Assembly (NCBI RefSeq): GCF_042186555.1
Contig: NC_133328.1
Span: forward strand, 57,025,431 to 57,089,430
Source: Aquarana catesbeiana
Lineage: Eukaryota; Chordata; Amphibia; Anura; Ranidae
Direction of reading: 5' to 3'
DNA length: 64,000 nucleotides
The notes under the pieces are model-generated. The model made no database searches and was not told where the DNA came from. It saw nothing but the letters and a program-made list of their open reading frames with translations. The translations under genes and the position numbers were made by a program. Below, in pieces: positions 43,939 to 53,920 of this stretch. Positions within the stretch are counted from its first letter, which is position 1. Every line of letters begins with the position of its first letter.

Positions 43939-44657
43939 ATTCAATCTCAGTTCTAGGAATGTGGAATTTAGTACAATGTTCTATACATTTACAAGTTCTT
44001 CTTCAATTCACAGGAAGGGCAAGTAAAAAAAAAAAAAAAAAAAATTATATTTAAAAAGTTTCATTGCCACAGCCATCTGCAAGCAGCGATCATATTTCTT
44101 ATAATCCACTAATCAGATTAAACTTTCACGGGTGACACTCCAGGATTTGAAACGGCAGGAAAAGCACACACTCTATTAGGACACGTGTATGAACGCAGAT
44201 ACGGGATCACCTTAGGGGTGCAAGTGAAATCAATTCGTACACATGATCATCAGTGGTATTTATTACCTGATCTGCATACTGGTTTCCGCTCCACGATTCA
44301 AACTACTGACACTATTGCACCAGTATGACAGCCGGTGAACTAGAGTCTCCATGGAGAGGAAGAACATTAGGTACCTGAATCTGACTTGGTATCAGCTTTT
44401 AGTACTGCCCTGTGCAGGTTTACACTTCTGTAATGTGGAGAGTGAGCGTGGTCTTCATGTCCTAGCAGGACATGGGGATTCCTAACCAAGTTTTTAGGCC
44501 AGCCTTCTAGGGGGCCAAAATGGCCTACCGGTCTGACAATAAAAAGTAATGAACACTTTACAAAACTGCAGTTTTATTTCTTAGCATCTACTGCACAGAC
44601 TATTTTCTATAAAATTTGAACAAAGCATATCCCTCTATAGTGTGTACTTGTCTCAAT

Positions 44658-45147
44658 TTAAGGAGTTGTAAAGGCAGAAGTTTTTATTTCATTGCATTAA
44701 ATTAAAAAGCCTTGTGTGAGAAAAAAAAAAAAAAAAAGAGAGAAAAAAAAAAAAAAAAGAGAGAAAAAAAAAAGAGAGAAAAAAAAAAGAGAGAAAAAAA
44801 AAAAGAGAGAAAAAAAAAAGAGAGAAAAAAAAAAGAGAGAAAAAAAAAAGAGAGAAAAAAAAGAGAGAAAAAAAAGAGAGAAAAAAAAGAGAGAAAAAGA
44901 GAGAAAAAAAAAGAGAGAAAAAAAAGGAGGAAAAAAAAGGAGGAAAAAAAAGAGAGAAAAAAAAAGAGAAAAGACACACACAGAGCTGCAGTTCGGCTCA
45001 GGTGCCCTCATGGCAAGTTGCTTGGGGAACAGTGAAGAGGGACCCAAGAAGAGGAGGATTCGGGGTGCTCTGTGCAAAAACCACTACACAGAGGAGGCAA
45101 GTATGGCATTTTTTTTTTAAATTACAAAAACTTTACAATTACTTTAA
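44658..45147. mobile_element. TTAA MITE containing an A-rich polypurine tract
   Basis: TTAAGGAGTTGTAAAGGCAG at 44658 and CTTTACAATTACTTTAA ending at 45147, inverted with TTAA at both ends. The right part has 'ctgtgcaaaaaccac' and 'acagaggaggcaag' as in sister copies. A 257-base purine-only tract fills the middle. The right TTAA is shared with the next element. Confidence 0.75.
44718..44974 (+). repeat. (A)nGAGAG polypurine tract
   Basis: 257 consecutive purines: A-runs of 5-17 separated by GAGAG or GGAGG. The Lys/Glu/Arg-rich and Phe/Ser-rich frames here are artefacts. Confidence 0.95.
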
Positions 45148-45546
45148 GGTTACTTTCACATTGGGGCGGTGGGGGCGTTGGCAGTAAAGCGCTGCTAATT
45201 TTAGCGGCGCTTTACCACTGTAATAGCAGCGCTTTTCGGCTGCTAGCAGGTCGCTTTTAACCCCAGCTAGCAGCCGAAGAAAGGGGTTAAAAGCACCCGC
45301 AAAACGCAGCTGCCGAAATGCTTTCCAGGCGGTTCGGCAGCGGTGCAGGGGTAGTGGAGGAGTGCTGTACACACTGCTCCCGCACCGCCCGAAAGATGCT
45401 GCTTGCAGGACTTTTTCTAACGTCCTACAAGCGCACCACTCCAGTGTAAAAGCACTCGGGCTCTCACACTGGGGCTACAGGGGAGGCATTTTTTTCAGGT
45501 GCTATTTTTAGCCAAAAAACACCTCTAGTGTGAAAGGGGTCTAAGA
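45144..45546. mobile_element. Harbinger-like MITE, second copy of the 17.2-kb family
   Basis: Left TTAAGGTTACTTTCACATTG and right complement of CTTAGACCCCTTTCACACTAG. Interior blocks around 'gaaagatgctgcttgcagg' are the inverse of 17345-17385. It abuts the preceding TTAA element. Confidence 0.6.
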
Positions 45547-45569
45547 GCATTAAGGCTGCACTCACACAT

Positions 45570-45847
45570 GCGTCCATTGACACAGACAGCAGGATTCGGC
45601 CCTGGCCCTGGCTCCCATATCACCGGATTTGATTGACAGCAGCTGGAAGCCCATGGCTTCTGCTGCTATCAATCTATCCAATGAGGACCCGAGACAGTGG
45701 CTGGAGCTACTGGGCTTGTCCCTGGAACGATCGGCTTAGGTAAGAAAAAGGGGGTCTCTGGGGGGGTGCTGCAGCACAGAAGGTTTATCCCCTTAATGCA
45801 TAGAATGCATTAAGTGGAAAAAGCCTGAGGCTTTACAACCCCTTTAA
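45570..45847. mobile_element. TTAA MITE fragment
   Basis: Shares 'ccggatttgattgacagcag', 'ctgctatcaatctatcc' and 'taatgcatagaatgcatt' with 5443-5910, and ends CTTTACAACCCCTTTAA at 45847. The left end is missing. 45848-46007 is unremarkable. Confidence 0.6.
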
Positions 45848-46007
45848 TATTTTGAGGGAGACGCAGTGCTCTGCGCCGCAAGCCCACCAATTTTTTAAGC
45901 CAATTAGAGCCTCAGGCTCTAATCCGGTGCTTTAAAAACAAAACAAAAAAAGCCCCATTGAAATCCACGCACCGGCGCCCTGCATGTAGATTAGGGGACA
46001 GACAATC

Positions 46008-46382
46008 TGTGCCAAGACTTGAAAATTGCTGTTCAGACGCTCTCCATCCGACAGATCTTGAGCGATTTTGCAAAGAATGTGAAAATGTCACTCTCTAGAT
46101 GTGCAAAGCTGGTAGAGACTTCCCCAAAAAGACTTACAGCTGTAATTGCAGCAAAAGGTGTTTCTACAAAGTATTGACTCAGGGGGGCTGAATACAAAAT
46201 GTACACCACACTTTTCACATATGTGTAAAAAAGTTTGAAAACCCATTTATCATTTTCCTTCCACTTCACAATTATGTGCCCCTTTTTGTTGATCTATCAC
46301 ACAAAATCCATTTACGTTTTTGGTTGTAACATGACAAAGTGCGGAAAATTGCAAGGGGTATGAATACTTTTTCAAGGCACTG
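46008..46382 (+). pseudogene. Tc1-like transposon 3' end
   Basis: Starts in the transposase C-terminus (DLKIAV-like, then MSLSRCAKLVE and AVIAAKG) and ends with the terminus TACTTTTTCAAGGCACTG followed by TA. It is a different Tc1 subfamily from the 13.8-kb element, as its end and 3' UTR differ. Everything 5' is lost. Confidence 0.7.
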
Positions 46383-46431
46383 TATGCAGGTAAGGGGTGT
46401 CTGTAGATAAAAACAAGCTGTGAGCTCTGGC

Positions 46432-46893
46432 TTAAAGTGATTGTAAAGGCTGAAGGTTTTTTTTTACCTTTTTTTTTACCTTCATACATTCTATGCTTCT
46501 ATCCCCCCCCCAATACTTACCTGAACCTCATTGCAATTCAGCGAGGTGCACAAGAGCCTCGGCTCTCCAGGGACTTTCCCTTTTCTCTTTTTGCTAATTG
46601 CCATTGGCTCCAGCTGCTGTCAATCACTGCCAGTGAGCCAATATGAAAGAGGGAGGAGCAGGGCTGAGCCGCAGCTCTGTGTGTGTAAATGCACATGCAG
46701 AACAGTGGCTTAGGAGCGAGCCTGCTTGGGTGTGCCCATTGCAATCTGCTTACTCTGGGGGCACCCGGCAGGAGGGAGGGGCCAGGAGCCCAGCGGGTGA
46801 CCAGAGAAGAAGGATCGGGGCTGCTCTGTGCAAAACCACAGCAGGTAAATGTGACATGTTTATGATTTTAAAAATGCCTTCAATATAACTTCA
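46432..46893. mobile_element. TTAA MITE
   Basis: TTAAAGTGATTGTAAAGGC at 46432. The right end decays near 46893 ('ccttcaatataacttca'). Interior 'ttggctccagctgctgtcaa' and 'gctctgtgcaaaaccaca' blocks are shared with sister copies. Confidence 0.6.
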
Positions 46894-46912
46894 AATTGGA
46901 TAATGTTGTTGC

Positions 46913-47210
46913 TATAGGTGTAGGCCATTTACTTACCTCCTGAAGCCTGAATGAAAAACTCCCAGATATGGCATCATTCTGTCTGCCTTGTTGCTAGGAT
47001 GTTGCCAAGACACTCCCAGCAGTTACTGCTCACTCCTACCACCACAGGAGTGAGCTCTGAAACCCCCACACATGTAGTCCACCATCTCCTCCATCACAGC
47101 ATCTCTGAATCGGATGGTAGTGTCTTAAGAACAGGGCAGGAGGGGGCGATTCCACCTCTCGGAGTTTTTCAGCCAGACTTCAGGAGAGACATAAATGGCA
47201 TACACCTATA
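46913..47210. mobile_element. Inverted-repeat MITE
   Basis: About 52-bp arms: 'tataggtgtaggccattta ... aaaaactccc' (46913-46965) pairs with 47158-47210 at high identity. The left arm includes 'cttacctcctgaagcctg'. There is no coding capacity. 47211-47649 shows nothing recognisable. Confidence 0.65.
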
Positions 47211-47649
47211 AACTAAAACATTATTTAACTTTGGTCAAAACTGCACAGTTTAAATTTTTATCTACAGGCACCCCCTACCTGCAAAGGCAGTTTTATTGGT
47301 AAAGGTGACCTAACCCTTTAAATCACCTCCTGGTTCTCAATGTCATCAAGATCCCATCGCTGTGCAACCAACCTGCAGCATACACACACAGACCACTGAG
47401 CGCGTCTAACCTGGACACGGCTGCCAATGTGCTACTTCCCAGCCCTTTTGTATTATACAGATAAGAGGAAACACCAGGTTATCTTTGGAGCAGAGACAGA
47501 ACTGAAAGCTGTAAAACAAATATAGATTTCCTCAAATACTCTGCAGAACTGTGCAAAGCAGCTCTGACGTCTGCAGTGGACACTGGGCCCGCTAATATCT
47601 TTGGAACCAGAGCACATCGCTATTCAGAAAGCTCAGGATCAGGTGTGAC

Positions 47650-47912
47650 CACCAGCTCTCGTTCACACCGGTGCGATATGACAGTTCCAAATCGCATGAC
47701 AAGTTGCACCCCATTGCCGGCAATGGAACCACTTATGTCGCAGCGATCATGAAAAAGGTCCCGGCACTACTTTTTCTTCCGATTTCATTGCGACTTGCAT
47801 AGGCTTCTGTTAAATTAAGTTGCAAGCCGCAATGAAATCAGCACTGATCTGCGGCTTTGAAGTTGCGCTGAAGCAGTGCGATTTCAAAGCCGCACCAGTG
47901 TGAACCAGGACC
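47650..47912. mobile_element. Terminal-inverted-repeat MITE
   Basis: 'ctctcgttcacaccggtgcg' on the left and the complement 'cgcaccagtgtgaaccagg' on the right, with 'aaatcgcatgacaagttgc' inside. 47913-48384 has no gene; a 17-20 base poly(G) stretch lies at 48155-48178. Confidence 0.6.
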
Positions 47913-48384
47913 CCACAGCCACATGTAACAAATGGGTGGGGGTGGTGGTGATATCATTGACATAATATGGCTATAACTGAACAATGACATTGTGTTCGGC
48001 CTGAACCTTAGCTATTCCTTAGTGGCTACACTCACTCCTCCACTGTATGTATGGAGGAATGTAGCCGCCCGTGGACAGCAGCATTTTCAACCTTTGGAGA
48101 GGGTAGTGTTAGATGGACTTTACATAGTGACTAATAAATGCATATATTTTTTTTGGGGGGGGGGGGGGGGGGAGGGGGCAGGTACCTAGTTTTGGCAGGT
48201 ACCCACTCCCACTTCACCAAGGTAATCCAAGTAGAAGTTTGCCCACGTCACAGGAAACTGTGGAACCATGCACAGTCCCAAGGAGTCACAGCTAGCTTCC
48301 CACAGTCAACATTCTGGCTCCGGGGACCTGAAGACCCACAAAGAACCGGCCCGGGTGAGGACAGTGCTGGATCCCTGGCGAGTG

Positions 48385-48660
48385 TTTATTACACGTTACA
48401 TAGTAGGCGATGTTGAAAAAAGACACAAGTCCAACCTATGTGTGTGATTATATGTCAGCATTACATTGTATATCCCTGTGTGTTGCGGTTGTTCAGGTGC
48501 TTATCTATAGTTTCCTTAAACAATCAATGCTCCCCGCTGAGACCACCGCCTGTGGAAGGGAACTCCACATCCTTGCCGCTCTTACAGTAAAGAACACTCT
48601 ACGTAGTTTAGGGTTAAACCTTGACAGTTTTTGTAGCTGCTGACTTAAATTTTTTGGAAC
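48385..48660 (-). mobile_element. Possible LINE (CR1-like) non-coding fragment
   Basis: 'gttgaaaaaagacacaag', 'tccccgctgagaccaccgcc' and 'ctcttacagtaaagaac' resemble a dispersed tetrapod repeat that I associate with CR1-type 3' regions. No frame or tail supports it further. Confidence 0.35.
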
Positions 48661-48679
48661 CTGGCTGAAGGTCCTCTAA

Positions 48680-49138
48680 GGCCTGACTCGCACCTATGCA
48701 TTTTTTGCAGAAACACACTACAGTCCATTCAACATGGTTCCCTATGGGATACGTTCAAATCTATCCTTTTTCAGCGCCAGCGTTTCTAGGGGAACCAGGG
48801 ACATTTCCAGGACTGGTGCGGTGTGGGAACCGCATGCAATTTGGACAGGTATCGCACCACATGCATTATTTTGTATGACTCAAATCACATTGCATCCGCA
48901 CCAAAATCGTACAGGACCCTTTTTTTGCTGCACCAGCATTGGATTGCATGGGTATTCACACCCACGCGATCTGATTCTGCAAAATCACACAGCATTTTAC
49001 AAACAGATTTCGGGGTGTCCGTAACTTAACATACACAACCACAGCAGCTGGCATAAACAAGGTGCGATTTTGATGCAGTGCAGAAACTGCACAAAATTTG
49101 AGGCGAATTCCGCCCCACATCAGTGTGAACCAGGCCTT
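48680..49138. mobile_element. Terminal-inverted-repeat MITE
   Basis: Left 'ggcctgactcgcacctatgc', right complement 'catcagtgtgaaccaggcc'. TAA precedes the left end. The interior has 'gtgcggtgtgggaaccgc' and 'tgcatgggtattcacaccc'. The small frames are unsupported. Confidence 0.55.
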
Positions 49139-49254
49139 CAATGCAAAACAGTCCGTTTTTGGTTCAATGGAGAAGCTGCTGTACAGCATGTAGTGCATTT
49201 TTGCTGCTATTCGTGCTTTTTATTCTGCACAGCAACAAATTGGCCAAAAAAAAC

Positions 49255-49730
49255 TTAAAGCGGTGTTCCACACAAAAATGGAACTTCCGCTTTTCGGAAC
49301 CCTCCCCCCCTCCAGTGTCGTATTTGGCACCTTTCGGGGGGGGGGGGGGGGGAGCAGATACCTGTCTAATACAGGTATCTTGTTCCCACTTCCGGGCACG
49401 GGTATCTACGCCACTTCCTGCCCCCCTGCTGTCTTCTGGGAGACACACTGGTCCCAGGAGACAGCAGGGACCAGTGGGAACGCGCAGCACGAGTTGCGCA
49501 TACGCAGTAGGGAACCGGGAAGTGAAGCCACAAGGCTTCACTTCCTGATTCCCTTAGCGAAGATGGTGGCGGCAGCACCCGAGAGCCAAGGGACAGATCG
49601 GCTTCAGGTGCCAACATCGCGGGTCCCTGGACAGGTAAGTGTCCTTATTTTAAAAGTCAGCAGCTGCAGTATTTGTAGCTGCTGACTTAAAAAAAAAAAA
49701 AAAAAAAGGGGAGGCTGAACTCCGCTTTAA
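49255..49730. mobile_element. TTAA MITE
   Basis: TTAAAGCGGTGTTCCACAC at 49255 and CTGAACTCCGCTTTAA ending at 49730. It has 'gcgcatacgcagtaggg', 'gtgaagccacaaggcttcac' (a stem) and a poly(G) run (49337-49354). Its right TTAA is the left TTAA of the next element. It is related to 2880-3190. Confidence 0.7.
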
Positions 49731-50127
49731 AGTGGAAGTGGTTGTAAACCCTGTTACACCACTTGTACCTACAGGTAAGCCTATAATTAGGCACTGTAAA
49801 TATCTCCTAAACCTGCACAGTTTAGGAGAGATTTACCATATATACGATTGCGCTAACGTCATCGGCGCTTGGCACTGAAGAAACGTCTCGCTCGTGCCAT
49901 TTCTTCAGCAGCGTGCCATGATCACGGTTTCGGGCCAATCACAGTGCCTGGAGCCCACAAACCTGAAAATAACGCCGGGAGACACGTCACCGGTCACAGC
50001 AGGGGCCGCTGCAACAGCTTAGATCTAAGGTATTTCATAATTAGCTAGTATGCGATGCATACTAGCCCATTATGCCTTTGTCTTACAGGGGTTTTTTTAG
50101 TTTTGTTTCGGATTTACATCCACTTAA
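49727..50127. mobile_element. TTAA MITE abutting the previous one
   Basis: TTAAAGTGGAAGTGGTTG at 49727 and the inverse end GGATTTACATCCACTTAA at 50127. Inside are the stem ATCTCCTAAACCTG with TTTAGGAGAGAT and 'aatcacagtgcctgg'. A fragment at 58380-58450 shares 'atatctcctaaac'. Confidence 0.7.
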
Positions 50128-51412
50128 ACATAAAAAATGCAAAACGCATTAAAACACACATCTGCAAAAATGCAAAAAGCACTGCTGAAATGGAACCAGG
50201 CCTAACATGAGCAGTTATCAAAAACAGTTTTTTTTTTCCATTATGAGATAAAGGTTTTACATAAACCGTTGTAAGCACTGCTGTTGGTGTTAAATGGTTT
50301 GTCTCAACCCTCTAACTTCCACTTCTCCTTGGAGGATCATCAGGTGAAAAAAGGAAAAAAAAAAAAAAAAAAACTAATGCAGCCACCACATCTAAGGATT
50401 GAAAAGTAGCAAATTAATTTTTTTTTTGTATCTAGGTTAAGATACACTTTACAACACACAATCCTAACACCAAAAAGGCAAAAAAGAATTGGCAGCTACC
50501 AACCAGAAATCATTTTCATTGCAATGAATGATTAAAGTGAACCTGTAAGACCCTCTTGGTTTAATACACTGAGCAGGCGCCAGCAGATACCCCCAATATG
50601 AAAACTTCTCTGTGCTCCGGGAGGTCAAAACTTCTACGACTTTCTGAAAGTCATAGCGTTGGCTCCACCGCACATCCCACAATGCAATGCCTGAGCAACC
50701 TACCGAGAATTGCCATTAAGGATACCGTTGTCTACTGCTATTGTTAAAGATTTCAGAAAAGATTGCACAGGGGAGCATTTGGCACACCCTGGAGTCATAT
50801 TCAGAAGCCACAGGTACCCGTTGTACTGCCACTACAGGGGCACTTTAAACATGACTGGCTGTGCTGGGTTAAACATTGCAAATCATTCCTCAGTGCAATG
50901 AATTATTAAATAAACCCAGAACCATCTACAATAAAATTGGTGATTTATAAAAGGATTGAAGCTTTGAGAGAAAACCACAAGACATCCAGAGATATAAATA
51001 TGCTAATGAGCAAATACAGAAAGAAATAACCCCCTAATCTGGTTAGCCGCTGAATATCCCATTCCCGTGGTTGATGGGGGGAAAAAAAAAAAAAAAAAAA
51101 AAAGAAGGAGCAATGAACAGGAGTACAGTTACCCAAAGCAGGCAAATGACAAGCACTGCCTCGGCTGCCCTCATCATGATGCAAGGTAGCAACTATTTGC
51201 CATGGGTTACTGCACACTGCTCACCACCACCGCTCAATAATCAAGGCTAGCATCCATCCCCTGATACCACCATAGAGGCAGCACACTGTAAAATCAGCCC
51301 AGGTCCCACACGTATTTAGATGACCTGTCACCAGCTGGGACAAGCAGGCAGCCAGAAAGACAAACACAACAAGGTACAGGAGACCCATCCATCAATAATG
51401 ACAACCCCCCTT
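50128..51412 (-). other. PIP4K2A intron 1, exon-proximal part
   Basis: 50290-50460 is a repeat fragment shared with 9340-9690. 50470-51412 looks single-copy apart from poly(A) at 51081-51102. No second exon was recognised. The intron begins immediately after coding exon 1 on the minus strand. Confidence 0.5.
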
Positions 51413-51417
51413 ACCGA
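51409..51417 (-). other. Splice donor of PIP4K2A exon 1
   Basis: On the minus strand the exon ends TCG and the intron begins GTAAGG. The junction falls between codons (phase 0), after the Ser of VNHS. That is where the vertebrate protein continues in the next exon. Confidence 0.85.
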
Positions 51418-51555
51418 ATGATTGACTCCCCACATCAGGACACTGAGCAGAGGATCGCTGGCCCGGAAGAGCTTGACTTTCTGAGCTACAAAATGTTTCT
51501 TCTTAGTCTTGGTCTTGCTGGCCAATGTGGACACAATATTGCTGGCCGTTGCCAT
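51415..51555 (-). CDS. PIP4K2A: PIP4K2A coding exon 1 (47 codons)
   Basis: Phosphatidylinositol-5-phosphate 4-kinase type 2 alpha makes PI(4,5)P2 from PI5P at cytosolic and endomembrane surfaces, acting as a dimer. This exon encodes only the N-terminus. A short variable leader (MATASNIVST) is followed by the invariant LASKTKTKKKHF and VAQKVKLFRASDPLL, then SVLMWGVNHS, up to the donor. VAQKVKLFRASDPLL is the alpha form; from knowledge of the family, beta has a Cys and Glu-Pro-Ile variant and gamma differs more. The start is ATG at 51555-51553 in the context GACCATGGC (A at -3, G at +4). The frame stays open upstream without another ATG. Catalytic exons lie beyond the window. Confidence 0.93.
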
Positions 51556-51557
51556 GG

Positions 51558-52950
51558 TCGGCACCTCAAAGATATCCAAGCAGATTTGGTCTTGAAGAAG
51601 GTCACCCACTTAAAAAAGTCAGGCAAGAACCCAAGGTCTCATCTAGTACCCAGGTCCCCCTCCTCCCGAAGGCAAAGCTCCAAAGTATCCAAGGGGTCTT
51701 GTCACTAAGAACGTAAAGAAAAAAAACTCACAGCCTAATGTCTCGTCTAGGCCAAAGGCAAAGCTCCACAATATCCAAGTTGACCTGTCTTGAAGAATGT
51801 TACCCACTTAAAAGTCAAGGAAGAACCCACAGGGGCCAAAGTCTAATCTAGTCCCAAGGGCCTCAAACCTCCAAAATATCCAAGCTGACCTGTCTTAAAG
51901 AATGTCACCCACTTAAAAGTCAAGCATGAACCCACAGAGGCCAAAGTCTTGTCTGAGCCAAAGGAAAAGCTCCAAAATATTCAAGAGGACCTGTCCCGAA
52001 GAACGTCACCTACTCAAAAGCCAAAAATATCCATGTGGACCTGTCCTGAAGAACGTCACCCACTTTAAAGTGAAAAATGAAACCTCAGAGCCCAATGTCT
52101 TGTCTAAAGCTAGTAAGAACCTGCAGAGCCCAATTAGACTTATTTAGTACAAAAGGGCCCAAGCATAGGTGAAGCGTCAAAATATCCAAGTTGACCTGTC
52201 TTGAAGAACGTCATCCACTTAAAGTGTCAAGCATGAACCCTCAGAGCCCAACTTCTTGTCTAAAGCAAAGTATCCAAATTGACCTTTTGTGAAAAACGTC
52301 ACCCACTTAAAAGTCAAGAAAGAACCCACAGAGCCCAATGTTTCATCTAGTCCCAGGGGCCCCAGCAAAGGCAAAGCTCCAAAATATTTGACCTGTCCTA
52401 AAGAACGTTGCCCACTTAACAGTCAAGCAGGAACCTACAGAGCCCAATGTCTTGTCTAGTCCCAAGGGCCCCAGCAGAATGTGAAGCTCCCTATATCTAA
52501 GTTGACCTGTCTTGAAGAACTTCACCCCCTTAAAAGTCAACAAAGAACCCGCAGAGCCCAATGTGTCACCTAGTCCCAGGGGCCGCAGCAAAGTCAAAGC
52601 TCCAAAATATCTGACCTGTCTTAAAAGAACGTCACCCACCTAACAGTCAAGCAGTAACCCGCAGAGCCCAATGTCTCATCTAGTCCCAAGGGCCCCAGCA
52701 AAAACAAAGCTCCACTATATCTGACCTGTCTTAAAGAACGTCACCCACTTAACTGACAAGCAGTAACCCGCAGAGCCCAACGTCTCATGTAGTCCCAAGC
52801 AAAGGTGAAGCTCCAAAAAATCCAAGTTGACCTGTCTTGAAGAACGTCAAAAGTCAAGCGTGAACCCAACGTCCCATCTAGGTCCAAAAAGGCAAAGCTC
52901 CAAAATATCCAAGTGGACCTGTCCTGGGCAATGAAGGATCTGCAGAGCCC
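51558..52950 (-). repeat. Tandem array upstream of the PIP4K2A start, about 14 units of about 105 bp
   Basis: Units share, on the plus strand, 'aaagctccaaaatatccaag', 'ttgacctgtcttgaagaac', 'gtcacccacttaaaagtcaa', 'cccacagagcccaatgtct' and 'tagtcccaagggccccagc'. Anchor copies of gacctgtc/gaagaa begin near 51586, 51692, 51782, 51887, 51989, 52040, 52193, 52280, 52390, 52504, 52612, 52722, 52829 and 52916. Units vary by small deletions, so this is an old array. The unit nearest the gene runs to within three bases of the start codon. It is transcribed as 5' UTR only if the promoter is beyond it. Confidence 0.9.
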
Positions 52951-52980
52951 AACGTCTCCTTGCAAAGCACAGGAGATCCT

Positions 52981-53611
52981 GCAAAGTTTTTTTTTTACGT
53001 GTGGCGCATAGGAAGAAGAGAAGAGGACAGCGCGGTCCCAGGCAGGCAGATTTGTATGTGGAGCTCAGAGATGAGACGTCTGTGATCTCCCAGATCTGTA
53101 GGCGTTTCCCCTCTCTATCTTTTCTCCCACATCCACTAGCAGATGTGGCCCCCTTCTTGTGTTGCTGTGATGCCAGGCGGTGGTGGTGGTCTTTAATGGA
53201 TGCACCTCCTCCCTCCTATCCATCCATGTCCTCTGGTGACAGCAGGGAAGACTGATGCTGCAGCAGCTGCTTGCTGCAAGACACACACATAGATTGCTGC
53301 TCAGGATGATTGCCCAGCCCGGTTCGTACACCCACATACACACACGGATCTTCCCCTCCTACTGCAGCCTGAACCCTCCCTGCGGACCAGCCACATCCTC
53401 CATGTACAGCTCCATGTACAGCAATCACAGGCCAGCCTCTCCGCACCTCTCCTTTATACGTGTGTGGGGGGGTAATGCTCCCTCGGCTGCCTAGCCGCCT
53501 TCCCCTACTGCTGCCCGAGCTGCTGGCTGCATCTTCCCAGCGCTTCCGGCCGCTTGCAGCCCGTCTGAGTGACAGCGCTGGAGGAGGAGAAAGGAGGGGC
53601 GGCCGGGCCCG

Positions 53612-53612
<1 letters not shown>
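52981..53612 (-). promoter_or_regulatory. PIP4K2A: CpG-rich candidate promoter of PIP4K2A
   Basis: 53480-53612 is GC-rich with roughly nine CpGs in about 130 bp, a GGGGCGG Sp1-type box, and GCCGCC, CCGGCC and CCCGGCC words. No TATA box was noted. 52990-53360 is moderately GC-rich, with 'gcagcagctgcttgctgc' (a stem) at about 53258. In a frog genome this density stands out from the AT-rich surroundings. A 33-base T run bounds it at about 53613-53645. TSS unknown; the opposite-strand frame 53001-53255 is unsupported. Confidence 0.5.
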
Positions 53613-53645
<33 letters not shown>

Positions 53646-53920
53646 CCACAGGCGCTGTAGCGCAGGGATTCTTGGTTTCATCAGCCAGTGCCCTCGGCAA
53701 TAGACGTGCGGGAGGGCGTGAAATAAAAAAAAAAGGGCTTTTCTATTCTTGTCTAACTCAAGCAGCTTGTCAGGTCGTAGCCCCCTCCCTACTGTCATTG
53801 TTGGGGCTCATTTACACACATTTTGACATTTCAGGTATCACAGATGGCCGTTACTGCGCCTAAAGCGTTAGGATGCGTTATTGATGCGTCTACGGGCGCT
53901 AGGGTTGTCACCTCATCCCT
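53646..53920. other. Promoter-distal sequence, no gene recognised
   Basis: Contains 'gcaatagacgtgcgggag' and an A10 run. There are no element ends until the TTAA at 53921. Confidence 0.3.

Larger units (their letters stand above)
38848..43940 (-). mobile_element. DIRS-type tyrosine-recombinase retrotransposon, decayed
   Basis: Reading on the minus strand the order is gag with a Cys cluster, reverse transcriptase, RNase H, tyrosine recombinase, as in DIRS elements, which use a recombinase rather than an integrase. Two pairs of inverted blocks mark the ends (38848-38885 with 43820-43858, and 39060-39100 with 43903-43938). There are no LTRs or target duplications that I can see, consistent with DIRS. 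It lies in the same orientation as PIP4K2A, inside intron 1. Every domain except RT is frame-broken. Confidence 0.85.

Noticed and set aside
38848..43940. Endogenous retrovirus or Gypsy element
   Set aside because: No LTRs, protease or integrase motifs were seen; the RT motif set and the tyrosine recombinase residues fit DIRS instead.
44697..45120. Lys/Glu-rich and Phe/Ser-rich ORFs
   Set aside because: Translation of the A-rich polypurine tract inside a TTAA element.
51556..51609. 18-codon N-terminal extension of PIP4K2A (frame open from 51609)
   Set aside because: The upstream frame begins with GTG, not ATG, while the ATG at 51555 has a strong Kozak context and matches the family's N-terminus.
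53001..53255. 84-codon plus-strand ORF opposite the PIP4K2A upstream region
   Set aside because: No recognisable domain, and it lies in the presumed promoter or leader of the opposite gene; compositional openness in GC-richer DNA explains it.
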